A stretch of DNA of 41,494 bases from a virus (IMGVR_UViG_3300048586_000170:1-41494); one strand, 5' to 3'; numbered from the stretch's first letter, positions 21,244-29,210 are shown. Notes: generated by a model from the sequence alone, not told the origin. A program made the numbers and translations.

Positions 21244-22044
21244 GTGGCCCTGAAGGTCAACGGGATGCGCCTGCACACGCACGTCAACCGCGTGTTCGGC
21301 GGTAATGCCGTGGCCGGTATTTATGGGCTGGGCGTTAACGCGCTCCGCGCCGGTAAGATTACCGGCGCGGGCGTGTTCAACAACTTCAGCTCTGGCGAGC
21401 ATTCCATCTTTGAGGTCACGGATAAGGCCGGCATCCCCAACGGATACCGCCATCCCGGCGCGTGGAAGCTGCCAAAGGTTGGCGGTGCGCTAAGTAGCCG
21501 GAACGAGTGCGAGATTGCCGTTAACGCGACAGCCGAAGGTGCGAAAGGGCTGGGCGGCGTTGCGACGGCTGGGTTCACGATCAATGCCGATGCGATTGGC
21601 GGCCTTGTCGCGGGCGGCGTTGCAGTCGCGGCGATCACGTTTGCGGCCAATGGTGCGATTACCGCATCGCTGGCTGGGCAGGCGTCCGCGACGGTCACCA
21701 TCGGCGTGGTTGCCGAGATTGGCGCACTGGCGTGGCTGCAAAGCACGGGCGGACTGACGATTACCGGCGCTGCGATCCCGTTTGCCATCGGGCATATGGT
21801 CGCAAGCACGGTGGATGATTCTGCGCTTACGCCTGCGGCGATTGCGGCGGCGGTGTGGGCGGAAATTGTGGAGTCCGGCTATTCCGCATCCGACATCCTC
21901 CGCATCCTGGCCGCCGTCGCCGCGGGCGATGCCACCGATCTGGACGGCAACCCATCGTTCACCGGCTTGGACGGCACCACCACGCGCGTGGCCGGCACCA
22001 TCTCGGGCGGGGACCGCACCATCACGTCTATCGACGGGGACTAA
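21244..22044 (+). CDS. virion structural protein with hydrophobic Ala/Gly repeats
   Basis: This encodes 266 residues from a GTG at 21244. The middle (about 95-195) is made of Ala/Gly/Thr/Ile-rich beta strands with few charges. The C-terminal 70 residues (LTPAAIAAAVWAEIVESGYSA, ILRILAAVAAG, then TTRVAGTISGGDRTITSIDGD) match an ending common to many phage structural proteins of this neighbourhood. Probably head- or fibre-associated. Not a membrane protein by context. Confidence 0.6.
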   Translation: MALKVNGMRLHTHVNRVFGGNAVAGIYGLGVNALRAGKITGAGVFNNFSSGEHSIFEVTDKAGIPNGYRHPGAWKLPKVGGALSSRNECEIAVNATAEGAKGLGGVATAGFTINADAIGGLVAGGVAVAAITFAANGAITASLAGQASATVTIGVVAEIGALAWLQSTGGLTITGAAIPFAIGHMVASTVDDSALTPAAIAAAVWAEIVESGYSASDILRILAAVAAGDATDLDGNPSFTGLDGTTTRVAGTISGGDRTITSIDGD

Positions 22045-22047
22045 GCC

Positions 22048-22596
22048 ATGGTGCGCTGGTCGGGTGACTGGTTCGGCCATTGGCAGGGCGACTGGCAGGG
22101 CGAAGGCTCGGCTGGCGGCGTCGTCAATGCCGCGCTGATTGTCAACGGCGGCAGCGAGGCGTTCTTCCACGCGGTCGACTTGACCCCGCCCGCGGTCGTC
22201 ACGCCTTCGGGCGGCGGCGCGCGCGTTCCGACCCGGCGCAAGACGACCTATCTGCGCGCCGCGCTGCACGCCGAGGGCGTCGGGCTTGGGCGCTTCGGCC
22301 CGCTCGTCGGCCGGGTGCAGCCGGTTGCCCTGGCGGCGGCAGGCGCGCACCGCGCCACGCTGGTCGCTGCGGTCGGGCGGGTGTCGCCGCTGGCGCTGGC
22401 ATCGGCCGGGCGCGGCGCGGCACGCTTCGGCGCAGTTGCCGGCCGGGTCAAGCCGGCCGCGCTGCCCATCGCCGGGCGCGGCACCGCCACGTTCTCCGCC
22501 ACGGTCGACACCCGCACCGTCGTGGTGCCGATCCGTCCGCGCGTGGAACTGGCGGATGACGAACTGCTCGCCATCCTCATGCTCATGGCCGCCTGA
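22048..22596 (+). CDS. structural protein with tandem repeats
   Basis: This encodes 182 residues. The N-terminus is Trp/Gly-rich (MVRWSGDWFGHWQGDWQG). From about residue 78 there are three or four tandem repeats of about 22 residues with the pattern VGRVxPxALxxAGxxxAxFxA. A Pro/Arg-rich end (VVVPIRPRVELADDELLAILM) follows. The repeats suggest an elongated or coiled structure. It ends with TGATG shared with the MuF-like gene. Confidence 0.58.
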   Translation: MVRWSGDWFGHWQGDWQGEGSAGGVVNAALIVNGGSEAFFHAVDLTPPAVVTPSGGGARVPTRRKTTYLRAALHAEGVGLGRFGPLVGRVQPVALAAAGAHRATLVAAVGRVSPLALASAGRGAARFGAVAGRVKPAALPIAGRGTATFSATVDTRTVVVPIRPRVELADDELLAILMLMAA

Positions 22597-23696
22597 TGCC
22601 CAACGCCAACACCCGCCTGGCCGCCCAAGCCGTCGACCATGCCGTCGACGTGATCCGCTTCGAGCGGGGCGTGGTGCTGCGCATGATCGCGGTGCTGAAC
22701 CGCTCCGACGCCCGCTTGGTCGCGCAGCTGACCGAAGCCCTGATGCAGATCGAGGCCGGCAGTTTCACGCTGGACCGGCTCGACGCTCTGCTCGCGTCCG
22801 TGCGCTTCCAGACGGCCAACGCCGAAGCCTACCGCGACACCTTCGCCGCATTGGAGCCGGAGATCCGCGCGGCGGCGGAAGCCGAGGCCGCCTACCAAGC
22901 CGCCGCCCTGCGCGGGGCGGTGCCGGCCGGCGTGCTGGCGCAGTTCCCCATCGCCAGCGTGGCGTGGGAACAGGTTTACGCAGCGGCGCAGTCCCGGCCA
23001 TTCCAGGGCCGGCTGCTGCGCGATTGGGCCGCCGCCTTGCCCGAGTCCCGCTTGCGTCAGGTACGCGAAGCCGTACGCGCCGGGTTCGTGGAAGGGCGCA
23101 CGACCGCCGAGATCATCCGCACGATCCGCGGTACCAAGGCGCTGCGCTTCGAGGATGGCATCCTCAACCGCTCGCGCCGGGACGTGGCGGCCGTCGTGCA
23201 GACGGCGCTGTCCCACACCGCGCAGACGGCCCGGCAGGCGTACTACGACGCCAATCAGGATTTGGTGAAGGCCGTGCAGTGGGTGAGCACGCTCGACAGC
23301 CGCACGTCGCCTCAGTGCCGCGTGCGCGACGGGCTGCTGTACACCGCCACCGCGCCGCACCGCCCACAGGGGCATAGCGTGCCGTGGGGCGATGGCCCGG
23401 GCCGCCTGCATTTCAACTGCCGGTCGGTCTCCGTTCCCGTTCTCAAGTCCTGGCGCGAGCTTGGTATCCCGGTTGACGACATGCCGGCCGGCACCCGCGC
23501 CAGCATGGACGGGCAGGTGCCCGCCGACATGACCTACGGGCAGTGGTTCGGCGGCCTGTCCGCCGCGCGCCAGGACGAGATCGTCGGCGCGGAGCGGGGC
23601 GCGCTGTTCCGGGCCGGCAAGGTCACGTTCGACAAGTTCTCCGACGACAAGGGCCGTTGGCTGTCCCTCGAAGAACTGCGGAGGCGCTGGGGTTGA
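22596..23696 (+). CDS. MuF-like minor head protein
   Basis: This encodes 366 residues. The last third carries the phage Mu F / SPP1 gp7 signature: WVSTLDSRTSPQCRVRDG (about 229-246) and LHFNCRSVSVP (about 271-281), with the conserved Cys pair. The N-terminal 220 residues are helical and charged. These proteins sit inside or at the portal of the prohead and are delivered or needed early in infection. They usually follow the portal gene directly; here six genes intervene. Confidence 0.85.
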   Translation: MPNANTRLAAQAVDHAVDVIRFERGVVLRMIAVLNRSDARLVAQLTEALMQIEAGSFTLDRLDALLASVRFQTANAEAYRDTFAALEPEIRAAAEAEAAYQAAALRGAVPAGVLAQFPIASVAWEQVYAAAQSRPFQGRLLRDWAAALPESRLRQVREAVRAGFVEGRTTAEIIRTIRGTKALRFEDGILNRSRRDVAAVVQTALSHTAQTARQAYYDANQDLVKAVQWVSTLDSRTSPQCRVRDGLLYTATAPHRPQGHSVPWGDGPGRLHFNCRSVSVPVLKSWRELGIPVDDMPAGTRASMDGQVPADMTYGQWFGGLSAARQDEIVGAERGALFRAGKVTFDKFSDDKGRWLSLEELRRRWG

Positions 23697-23731
23697 CACG
23701 GCCGCGGAACGTGCCACGCTTGTCCAAGATG
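23693..23731 (+). promoter_or_regulatory. late promoter-like element, copy B
   Basis: TTGACACGGC (23693-23702), GTGCCACGCT (23711-23720) and CCAAGATGG (23724-23732) repeat the three blocks of the element at 13287 with identical spacing; the bases between differ. TTGACA overlaps the stop of the MuF-like gene. The ATG in the last block starts the zinc-ribbon gene. Confidence 0.6.
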
Positions 23732-23932
23732 GCGAAGTTTCGCGTGATCCAAGGCGGGCCGGACACCTCCCCGGCCGGACAGGTGCGCAAGCGCATCAAG
23801 CAATCCGCGCGCGACTGGCCGCACTGTCCGAACTGCGGCGGTCGCGAGACCATCACCGCCAGCATCGGCAACGTCCGCACCAAGCTGTGCGTCGTCTGCC
23901 TGATGCAGGGGCGGCGGGTCGAGATCGTCTAA
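23729..23932 (+). CDS. small zinc-ribbon phage protein
   Basis: This encodes 67 residues. CPNCGG (33-38) and CVVCLMQG (54-61) form a four-cysteine zinc ribbon, preceded by a basic segment (QVRKRIKQSARDW). Similar small proteins starting MAKFRVIxGG occur in many phages of this type with no known role. The ATG is part of promoter-like copy B and has no ribosome site, so a leaderless transcript is possible. Confidence 0.68.
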   Translation: MAKFRVIQGGPDTSPAGQVRKRIKQSARDWPHCPNCGGRETITASIGNVRTKLCVVCLMQGRRVEIV

Positions 23933-23984
23933 GGCTGGGCGGGATCGCGCAAGCGACCGCATAACCCCGGCCTCTTTTTTCTAA

Positions 23985-24016
23985 ACGGCTCGCCCATGGC
24001 GGGCCGTTTTCGTTTT
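23985..24016 (+). terminator. terminator before the scaffold gene
   Basis: ACGGCTCGCC, loop CAT and GGCGGGCCGT form a ten-pair stem with one G-U pair, followed by TTTCGTTTTT. It separates the zinc-ribbon gene from the scaffold and coat genes. Confidence 0.75.
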
Positions 24017-24050
24017 TGCGGCCAGGCCGCGCACGCCCAAGGGGCACCCC

Positions 24051-24683
24051 GTGACTGAGATCGACAAGAACTCCGACGAGTTCAAGCAAGCCGTGGCCGA
24101 CATCGTGGACGAGGCCGTCGCCGGCCTGAAAGCGAAGAACGCCGAACTGATCGCCCGGAACAAGAAATTGCAGGCCGGCGCAACCGTCGACCCTGCCGAG
24201 TTCTCGGCGCTCGAAGCCGAACGCGACGACTGGAAAGCCAAGGCCAACGAAGCGGCCAAGGCGCTGGGCAAGGCCCAGAAGCTGGCCGACGAGGCCACCA
24301 AGCGCGCCGCGGACATCGACGCCAGCTATGGCAACGCCATGCGCGACGCGCAGCTGACCGAGGCACTGAGCAAGGCAGGCGTGACGCCGGCACTGCTCAA
24401 AGCGGCCAAGGCGCGGCTGTCGCCGGAGTTGCAGGTGGTCGATGAAAACGGCACCCGCGTGGTCAAGGCTGGCGACAAGTCGGTGTTCGATCACATCACG
24501 GAATGGGCAGGCAGCGAGGAAGGCAAGCACTTCATCGCGGCACCCGATACCCGCGGCGGCGGTGCGCACGGCGCACGTCCCGACAAGAACGCGACCAGCG
24601 TGTCCCGCGCTGCCTTCGAGGGCATGTCCACGGATCAGCGCATGGCGCACATCAAATCCAACGGCGTCGTGACCGACGCCTAA
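24051..24683 (+). CDS. scaffolding protein
   Basis: This encodes 210 residues from a GTG at 24051. The first 100 residues are a charged coiled coil (FKQAVADIVDEAVAGLKAKNAELIARNKKLQ, later LEAERDDWKAKANEAAKALG). The rest is less ordered and ends in VSRAAFEGMSTDQRMAHIKSNG. Length, coiled coil and place just before the coat gene fit an internal scaffold that guides prohead assembly. Confidence 0.78.
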   Translation: MTEIDKNSDEFKQAVADIVDEAVAGLKAKNAELIARNKKLQAGATVDPAEFSALEAERDDWKAKANEAAKALGKAQKLADEATKRAADIDASYGNAMRDAQLTEALSKAGVTPALLKAAKARLSPELQVVDENGTRVVKAGDKSVFDHITEWAGSEEGKHFIAAPDTRGGGAHGARPDKNATSVSRAAFEGMSTDQRMAHIKSNGVVTDA

Positions 24684-24698
24684 CCGAGAAAACCTCCC

Positions 24699-25856
24699 AT
24701 GGCGAACACCCTCACCAGCCTCGTCCCGAGCCTGTACTCGGCGGTCGATGTCGTCTCCCGCGAACTGGTCGGTTTCATCCCGTCCGTCGCGATGGATGCC
24801 ACCTTCGAACGCGCCGCGGTCGGCCAGACCGTCTACAGCCACGTCGCGCCGGCCTCCACCGCGTCCGACATCACCCCTGGCCTGTACGCGCCCGACAACG
24901 GCGACCAGACCATCGGCAATGTGTCGATGTCCATCACCAAGGCGCGCGCCGTGCCGATCCGCTGGAACGGCGAAGAACAGCGCGGCCTGAACAACAACGG
25001 CCCGGGCTACAACCCGATCCTGCGCGACCAGTTCGCCCAGGCCATGCGCACCCTGACCAACGAGATCGAAGCCGACCTCGCCGCGCTGTACGCCAACGCC
25101 TCGCGCTCCTACGGCACTGGCGGCACCGTGCCGTTCGCCACCGCGGGCGACTACACCGATGCGTCGAACGCGCTGAAAATCCTGCTGGACAACGGCGCGC
25201 CGATCTCCGACCTCAGCATGGTGCTCAACACCGCGGCCGGTGCGAACCTGCGCGGCAAGCAGGGCGGCAAGGTCAACGAGGCCGGCACCGATTCGATCCT
25301 GCGCCAGGGCGTGCTGCTCGACATCCACGGCTTCGCCATCCGCGAATCCGCGCAGGTGAAGACCCACACCAAGGGCACCGGCGCGTCGGCGACCACCAAC
25401 GCCGCGGGCTACGCGGTCGGCGCGACGACCATCACTCTGGCCTCGGCCGGTACCGGCACCATCCTGGCGGGTGACACCATCACCTTCGCGGGTGACACCA
25501 ACCAGTACGTGGTGCTGACCGGCGACGCCGACGTGTCGAACGGCGGCACCGTCGTGCTGGCGGCCCCGGGCCTGCGTCAGGCGATCCCGGCCTCGACCAC
25601 CGCGATCACCGTCGCGGCGACCGGCGCGCGCAACATGGCGTTCAGCCGCAACTCGATCATGCTCGCCACCCGCGCCCCGGCGATCCCGGCCGAAGGCGAC
25701 ATGGCCGACGACGCGATGATCGTGACCGACCCGCGCTCGGGCCTGAGCTTCGAAGTGCGCCTGTACAAGCAGTACCGCCAGATCCGCTACGAAGTGGCGA
25801 TGGCGTGGGGCGTGAAGTGCGTCAAGCCGGAACACCTGGCGCTGCTGCTGGGCTGA
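24699..25856 (+). CDS. major capsid protein, P22 coat-like
   Basis: This encodes 385 residues. The N-terminal part (MANTLTSLVPSLYSAVDVVS, GFIPSVAMDATFERAAVGQTV) and the spread of Ala, Asn and Thr match the P22 coat-like group with an HK97 fold. About residues 230-310 form a Thr/Ala/Gly-rich beta segment (TTITLASAGTGTILAGDTITF) that may be an inserted surface domain. The C-terminus (FEVRLYKQYRQIRYEVAMAWG) is typical. It forms the icosahedral shell with the scaffold encoded 15 nt upstream. Confidence 0.88.
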   Translation: MANTLTSLVPSLYSAVDVVSRELVGFIPSVAMDATFERAAVGQTVYSHVAPASTASDITPGLYAPDNGDQTIGNVSMSITKARAVPIRWNGEEQRGLNNNGPGYNPILRDQFAQAMRTLTNEIEADLAALYANASRSYGTGGTVPFATAGDYTDASNALKILLDNGAPISDLSMVLNTAAGANLRGKQGGKVNEAGTDSILRQGVLLDIHGFAIRESAQVKTHTKGTGASATTNAAGYAVGATTITLASAGTGTILAGDTITFAGDTNQYVVLTGDADVSNGGTVVLAAPGLRQAIPASTTAITVAATGARNMAFSRNSIMLATRAPAIPAEGDMADDAMIVTDPRSGLSFEVRLYKQYRQIRYEVAMAWGVKCVKPEHLALLLG

Positions 25857-25864
25857 GTGACCTA

Positions 25865-25892
25865 GGGGCCGGGGAAACCCGGCCCCTTTTTT
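25865..25892 (+). terminator. strong terminator after the coat gene
   Basis: GGGGCCGGG, loop GAAA and CCCGGCCCC form a perfect nine-pair stem with a stable GNRA-type loop, then six T. It lies 9 bp after the coat gene stop. Tail genes follow, so partial termination may set a high coat to tail ratio. Confidence 0.88.
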
Positions 25893-25905
25893 CTGGAGCA
25901 CGCAC

Positions 25906-26166
25906 ATGCTGATCGAAAACGAACCCGGCATCGTCTGGTGCAAGCCATGGGGCGAGGGGCAGGGCGACTATGTGCGCGTGTCCGTCGACCAGTTCGACCC
26001 GAGTTTCCATCGCCTGCTGAGTGACGAGGCCGACATGAACGGCAACGGCCGCCTGAGCGTGGGCGAATTGCGCGATTGGCTGACCGCGGCCGGCGTGGCG
26101 TTCAAGCCCGCCGCCAAGCGCAGCGAGTTGCAGGCGTTGTATGACGCCAACAAGGTGCCGGCCTAA
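25906..26166 (+). CDS. small protein with HeH/SAP-like fold and EF-hand-like loop
   Basis: This encodes 86 residues. The C-terminal 37 residues (VGELRDWLTAAGVAF, then KRSELQALYDANKV) look like an HeH/SAP-type helix-extended-helix domain, common in small phage head-region proteins. Residues 43-54 (DMNGNGRLSVGE) fit the calcium-binding EF-hand loop at positions 1, 3, 5, 6, 8 and 12. Only one loop is present and its first helix is weak, so calcium binding is uncertain. TCTGGAG precedes the ATG. Confidence 0.6.
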   Translation: MLIENEPGIVWCKPWGEGQGDYVRVSVDQFDPSFHRLLSDEADMNGNGRLSVGELRDWLTAAGVAFKPAAKRSELQALYDANKVPA

Positions 26167-26169
26167 CCC

Positions 26170-26667
26170 ATGGCCTTGATTGTCGAGGACGGCTCGCAGG
26201 TGGCGGGCGCGGAAGCGTACGCCAGCGTCGCCGATGCCGATGCGTACTTCACCGCGCGCGCCAACACCACGTGGGCGGCCCTGGGCACGTCGGCGAAGGA
26301 AGCCGCGCTGCGGCTGGCCGCCGACTACATCGAGGCCATGTACGGCGAGCGGTGGCAGGGCGAGCGTGTCACATGGACGCAGGCGTTGTCTTGGCCCCGG
26401 CAGGGCGTCGTCCTCGACGGCGTGCAGCTGGACTATGACGTGATCCCCGGCGCGCTGATGCGCGCGAACGTCGAGCTTGCGCTGAAAGCCAGCGCGGGCG
26501 AACTGCTGGCCGATCAGGGCGCGCAAGTGGTGTCCGAGACGGTCGGCCCGATCAGCGTGACGTACGCAGCCGGCGCACGACAGGCCACGCGGTATGCCTA
26601 CGTCGAGAACATGTTGGCCGCGCTGCTCGATGCCGGCCTGAACCAGGTCGCGGTGCGGCGGGCGTGA
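26170..26667 (+). CDS. head-tail connector, DnaT-like family
   Basis: This encodes 165 residues. IVEDGSQVAGAEAYASVADADAYFTARA, AALRLAADYIEAMY and a C-terminal part ending VENMLAALLDAG resemble the family labelled DnaT-like in phage annotation. Members lie between coat and tail genes and are thought to be head-completion or adaptor proteins, despite the name. The 3' end overlaps the next gene by 4 nt. Confidence 0.7.
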   Translation: MALIVEDGSQVAGAEAYASVADADAYFTARANTTWAALGTSAKEAALRLAADYIEAMYGERWQGERVTWTQALSWPRQGVVLDGVQLDYDVIPGALMRANVELALKASAGELLADQGAQVVSETVGPISVTYAAGARQATRYAYVENMLAALLDAGLNQVAVRRA

Positions 26668-27017
26668 GTTTCGACTACCCCGCCACGGCCGCCACGGCGA
26701 CCCGCCTGCTGGAACGCTTCGGCGCGGCTTGCACGCTGGTGCGGCAGACAGCCGGCGCATACGACCCGGCGACCGGGTCCGCGCCGATCACCACCACGTC
26801 GCTGGACACCACGGCGGCGGTGTTCGATTACGCGCAACGCTACATCGACGGGACGCTCATCAAGCAGGGCGACCGGCAGGCGTACTGCGCCCCGGCCGTG
26901 ACGCCTGCGCAGGGCGACCAGTTCACATGGCAGGGCGCGACGTTCACCGTCGTCTCGGTCAAGCCGATCAGCCCGGCCGGCGTGCCGGTGTTGTTCGAGG
27001 CGCAGCTGCGCGCATGA
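26664..27017 (+). CDS. head-tail joining protein
   Basis: This encodes 117 residues from a GTG at 26664. ATRLLERFGAACTLVRQTAGAYDPATG (about 11-37) and the strand-rich end (QGDQFTWQGATFTVVSVKPISPAGVPVLFEAQLRA) match the small beta-barrel stopper proteins of siphoviruses. It probably closes the connector after packaging. Overlaps of 4 nt at both ends. Confidence 0.68.
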   Translation: MSFDYPATAATATRLLERFGAACTLVRQTAGAYDPATGSAPITTTSLDTTAAVFDYAQRYIDGTLIKQGDRQAYCAPAVTPAQGDQFTWQGATFTVVSVKPISPAGVPVLFEAQLRA

Positions 27018-27466
27018 AAGGCAAGACCTTCGCGCTGGACGTGTCCAAGTTCGTCGCCAAGGCCAACGCCGCGCCCAAGCTGGTCGTGCGCAAAGTGGCG
27101 GGCGACATGCTCGCCAAAGTCGTGCTGCGCACCCCGGTGGGCGATCCGTCCAAGTGGAAGTCGCCAGCGCCGGCCGGCTATGTCGGCGGCCGGTTGCGCG
27201 CCAACTGGAACACCAGCATCGGCGGGCCTGATCTGTCAACCACGGTTGACACCGACGCCAGCGGCAGCGCGGTCGTCGCGCGCGGGCAGAACGTCCTGCG
27301 CGGCGTCGACGGCGAGCGCGACGTGTACATCATGAACTCGCTGCCGTACGTGCGGCGGATCGAATACGAGGGCTGGTCGAGCCAGGCGCGCGCCGGCATG
27401 GTTCGCGTCACGGTGGCCGAGTTCCAGACGTTCGTGAACAAGGCCGTGCGGAGCTTGCCCAAGTGA
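27014..27466 (+). CDS. HK97 gp10-like tail completion protein
   Basis: This 150-residue protein starts at ATG 27014, overlapping the previous stop. KLVVRKVAGDMLAKVVLRTPVGDPSKWKSP (about 20-49), GGRLRANWN and NSLPYVRRIEYEGWS follow the pattern of HK97 gp10 and related neck proteins, which join tail to head. The C-terminal helix (VAEFQTFVNKAVRSLPK) is typical. Confidence 0.75.
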   Translation: MKGKTFALDVSKFVAKANAAPKLVVRKVAGDMLAKVVLRTPVGDPSKWKSPAPAGYVGGRLRANWNTSIGGPDLSTTVDTDASGSAVVARGQNVLRGVDGERDVYIMNSLPYVRRIEYEGWSSQARAGMVRVTVAEFQTFVNKAVRSLPK

Positions 27467-27879
27467 GCCAGAAGACCATCCGCGCGCTGTACGAAGGCCG
27501 GCTGGCGACATGGGCGGCGGCACGCATGCCGGCCTTGTCCGTGGCCTACGAGAACCGCCCTTTCACGCCGACGCAGGGCACCGCCTATCTGCGCGCGGCG
27601 CAGCTGCCGGCCGAGGTGGAAAGCCAAGACCTTGCCGGCGCGCACCGCGGCTACCTGGGCGTGTTCCAGGTGTCCGTGTATGCGCCGATCAACACCGGCC
27701 CCGGCGCGGCCCAAGGCATCGCCGATGAACTGGCCGCCTTGTTCGTGCTCAACGCGCGCCTGACCTCCGGCGCTGTGACCGTGCAACAGATCACCCCGGC
27801 CAGCATCGCGCCCGCGTTGCAGGTCGACAACGCCTACGTGCTCCCCGTGTCGTTCCAGTACCGGGCCGACACCGCCTAA
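27463..27879 (+). CDS. tail terminator protein (DUF4128-like)
   Basis: This encodes 138 residues from a GTG at 27463. IRALYEGRLATWAAARMPALSVAYENRPFTP and GYLGVFQVSVYAPINTGPGAAQGIADELAALF follow the DUF4128-type tail terminator pattern. This hexamer caps the tail tube and binds the connector. It precedes the tail tube gene, as expected. The 57 bp that follow contain a GC-rich inverted repeat (CCCGGC with GCCGGG) without a T run. Confidence 0.72.
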   Translation: MSQKTIRALYEGRLATWAAARMPALSVAYENRPFTPTQGTAYLRAAQLPAEVESQDLAGAHRGYLGVFQVSVYAPINTGPGAAQGIADELAALFVLNARLTSGAVTVQQITPASIAPALQVDNAYVLPVSFQYRADTA

Positions 27880-27936
27880 CCCGGCCCCGCGCCGTTCACT
27901 GCCCGCGCGCCGGGCCAACTCCCCCGAGGTATTCAC

Positions 27937-28584
27937 ATGTCCGTTTCGCTCCCGAACGGCTCGACGGTCGCGATTGCCAGCGGCTACGGGTCGGCCCTCA
28001 CCGTGACTGCATTGACCAACGCCAATCCGGCTGTCGCCACCTCGACCGCCCATGGCCTGTCCAATGGCGACTACGTCGAGATCACCTCCGGCTGGTCGCG
28101 CCTGAACAACAAGGTCGTGCGTGTCGCTGGCGTGACCGCCAACACCTTCGAGCTGGAAGGCATCGACACGTCGAGCACCGCCATCTACCCGGCCGGCACC
28201 GGCACCGGGTCGGTGCGCGAAGTCACTGGCTGGACGCAGATCAGCCAGATTCTGGCGAGTTCCAGCACGGGCGGCGAACAGCAGTTTCTGACCTACCAGT
28301 TCCTCGAAGCCGATGCCGAGACCCAGATTCCGACCACCAAGTCGGCGGGCGGCATGGAACTTTCCATCGGCGACGATCCGACCCTGGCCGGCTTCATTGC
28401 CCTGGTCGCGGCGAACGATGACCGCCTCAAGCGCGCCCTTCGCATCACCCTGGCGAGCGACGCGAAGATCCTCTACAACGCGTACTGCTCGATCAACAAG
28501 ACCCCGAGCCTGACCGTCAACGAACTCATGGCCTCGCAGGCCACGTTGTCGTTCCTGACCGAGCCGGTCCGGTACGCGAGCTAA
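27937..28584 (+). CDS. tail tube protein
   Basis: This encodes 215 residues. The N-terminal domain (about 1-95) contains GSALTVTALTNANPAVATST and a GDYVEITSGW loop, and may be an Ig-like add-on. The remainder (QFLTYQFLEADAETQIPTTK, MELSIGDDP and LMASQATLSFLTEP) matches siphovirus tail tube proteins. Hexamer rings of it form the tail shaft. GAGG lies upstream of the ATG. Confidence 0.78.
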   Translation: MSVSLPNGSTVAIASGYGSALTVTALTNANPAVATSTAHGLSNGDYVEITSGWSRLNNKVVRVAGVTANTFELEGIDTSSTAIYPAGTGTGSVREVTGWTQISQILASSSTGGEQQFLTYQFLEADAETQIPTTKSAGGMELSIGDDPTLAGFIALVAANDDRLKRALRITLASDAKILYNAYCSINKTPSLTVNELMASQATLSFLTEPVRYAS

Positions 28585-28587
28585 CGC

Positions 28588-28893
28588 ATGGCGAAACTCA
28601 AACTGACCGCAGACCCCACTTTCACCGCGAAAGTGGGCATCCCCGTGCCGGGCGGCCGTACCGTGGCCGTCGAGTTCACCTTCCGCTGGCGCACCAAGGA
28701 TGCGCTGTCCGCGTGGCTGACCGCCGCGCAGGAAGACTTGGACGCGGTGCTCGATTGCGCGTGCGGGTGGGAGAACGACGAACCGTTCGACCGCGAGAAC
28801 GTCGCCACGCTGTTGCAGACCTACCCCGGCGCGGCGCGCGCGATCACCACCGCTTACCTCGAAGAATCCAGCGGGGCGCGCGCAAAAAACTGA
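28588..28893 (+). CDS. tail assembly chaperone (G-like)
   Basis: This 101-residue protein begins MAKLKLTADPTFTAKV and ends SGARAKN-stop. The same kind of protein precedes the tape measure in other siphoviruses and keeps it soluble until the tube polymerises around it. The last three codons, GCA AAA AAC, carry a -1 slip site directly before the TGA. A fraction of ribosomes should shift and make the longer GT-like form. Confidence 0.8.
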   Translation: MAKLKLTADPTFTAKVGIPVPGGRTVAVEFTFRWRTKDALSAWLTAAQEDLDAVLDCACGWENDEPFDRENVATLLQTYPGAARAITTAYLEESSGARAKN

Positions 28894-29210
28894 GGGCCGT
28901 TGCCCGGGCGATCTATGCCAAGGGGCCAGACCGGGCGGCAATGGCCGCCCTGGGCATGACCCCGGAGGACTACCCGGACAACGGCGTCGAGTGCTGGGAA
29001 CTGAACCTGCACGCCCTGACCGCGTTCACCGCCATGGATACGCAATGGCGGATCGCGGCCTCGGGCCACCCCATCGGACTGGACTACGCCGCGCTCCCCG
29101 CGGTGCTGCGCCTGTCCGGCATTCCACGTGCGGCGTGGCCTGACACCTTCGACGCCCTGCGCGTCATGGAGTCCGAAGCCATTGTCGCGATGAACGAGGC
29201 CAAGACATGA
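28588..29210 (+). CDS. GT-like frameshift fusion (tail assembly chaperone)
   Basis: Read with a -1 shift at 28890, the frame continues as LRAVARAIYAKG to a TGA at 29208-29210, giving about 207 residues. The added 106-residue T part (CWELNLHALTAFTAMDTQWRIA, ALRVMESEAIVAMNEAKT) has no start codon at its beginning; its first ATG is 51 nt in. Its end overlaps the tape measure start. In lambda the T part binds the tape measure and the tube protein. Confidence 0.78.
28884..28946 (+). promoter_or_regulatory. -1 ribosomal frameshift site with downstream hairpin
   Basis: A AAA AAC at 28884-28890 is a canonical X XXY YYZ slippery heptamer in the right frame, followed directly by TGA. GGCCGTTGCC (28895-28904) can pair with GGCAATGGCC (28937-28946) over ten positions with one G-U pair. 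The hairpin starts 4 nt after the heptamer, near the spacing used by frameshift-stimulating structures. Confidence 0.75.

Noticed and set aside
23853-25943. Minus-strand open frame of 696 codons
   Set aside because: It is the reverse of the scaffold and coat genes. Stop-free antisense frames are expected at this GC content.
27880-27936. Terminator between the tail terminator and tail tube genes
   Set aside because: There is a GC-rich inverted repeat but no T run on either strand.
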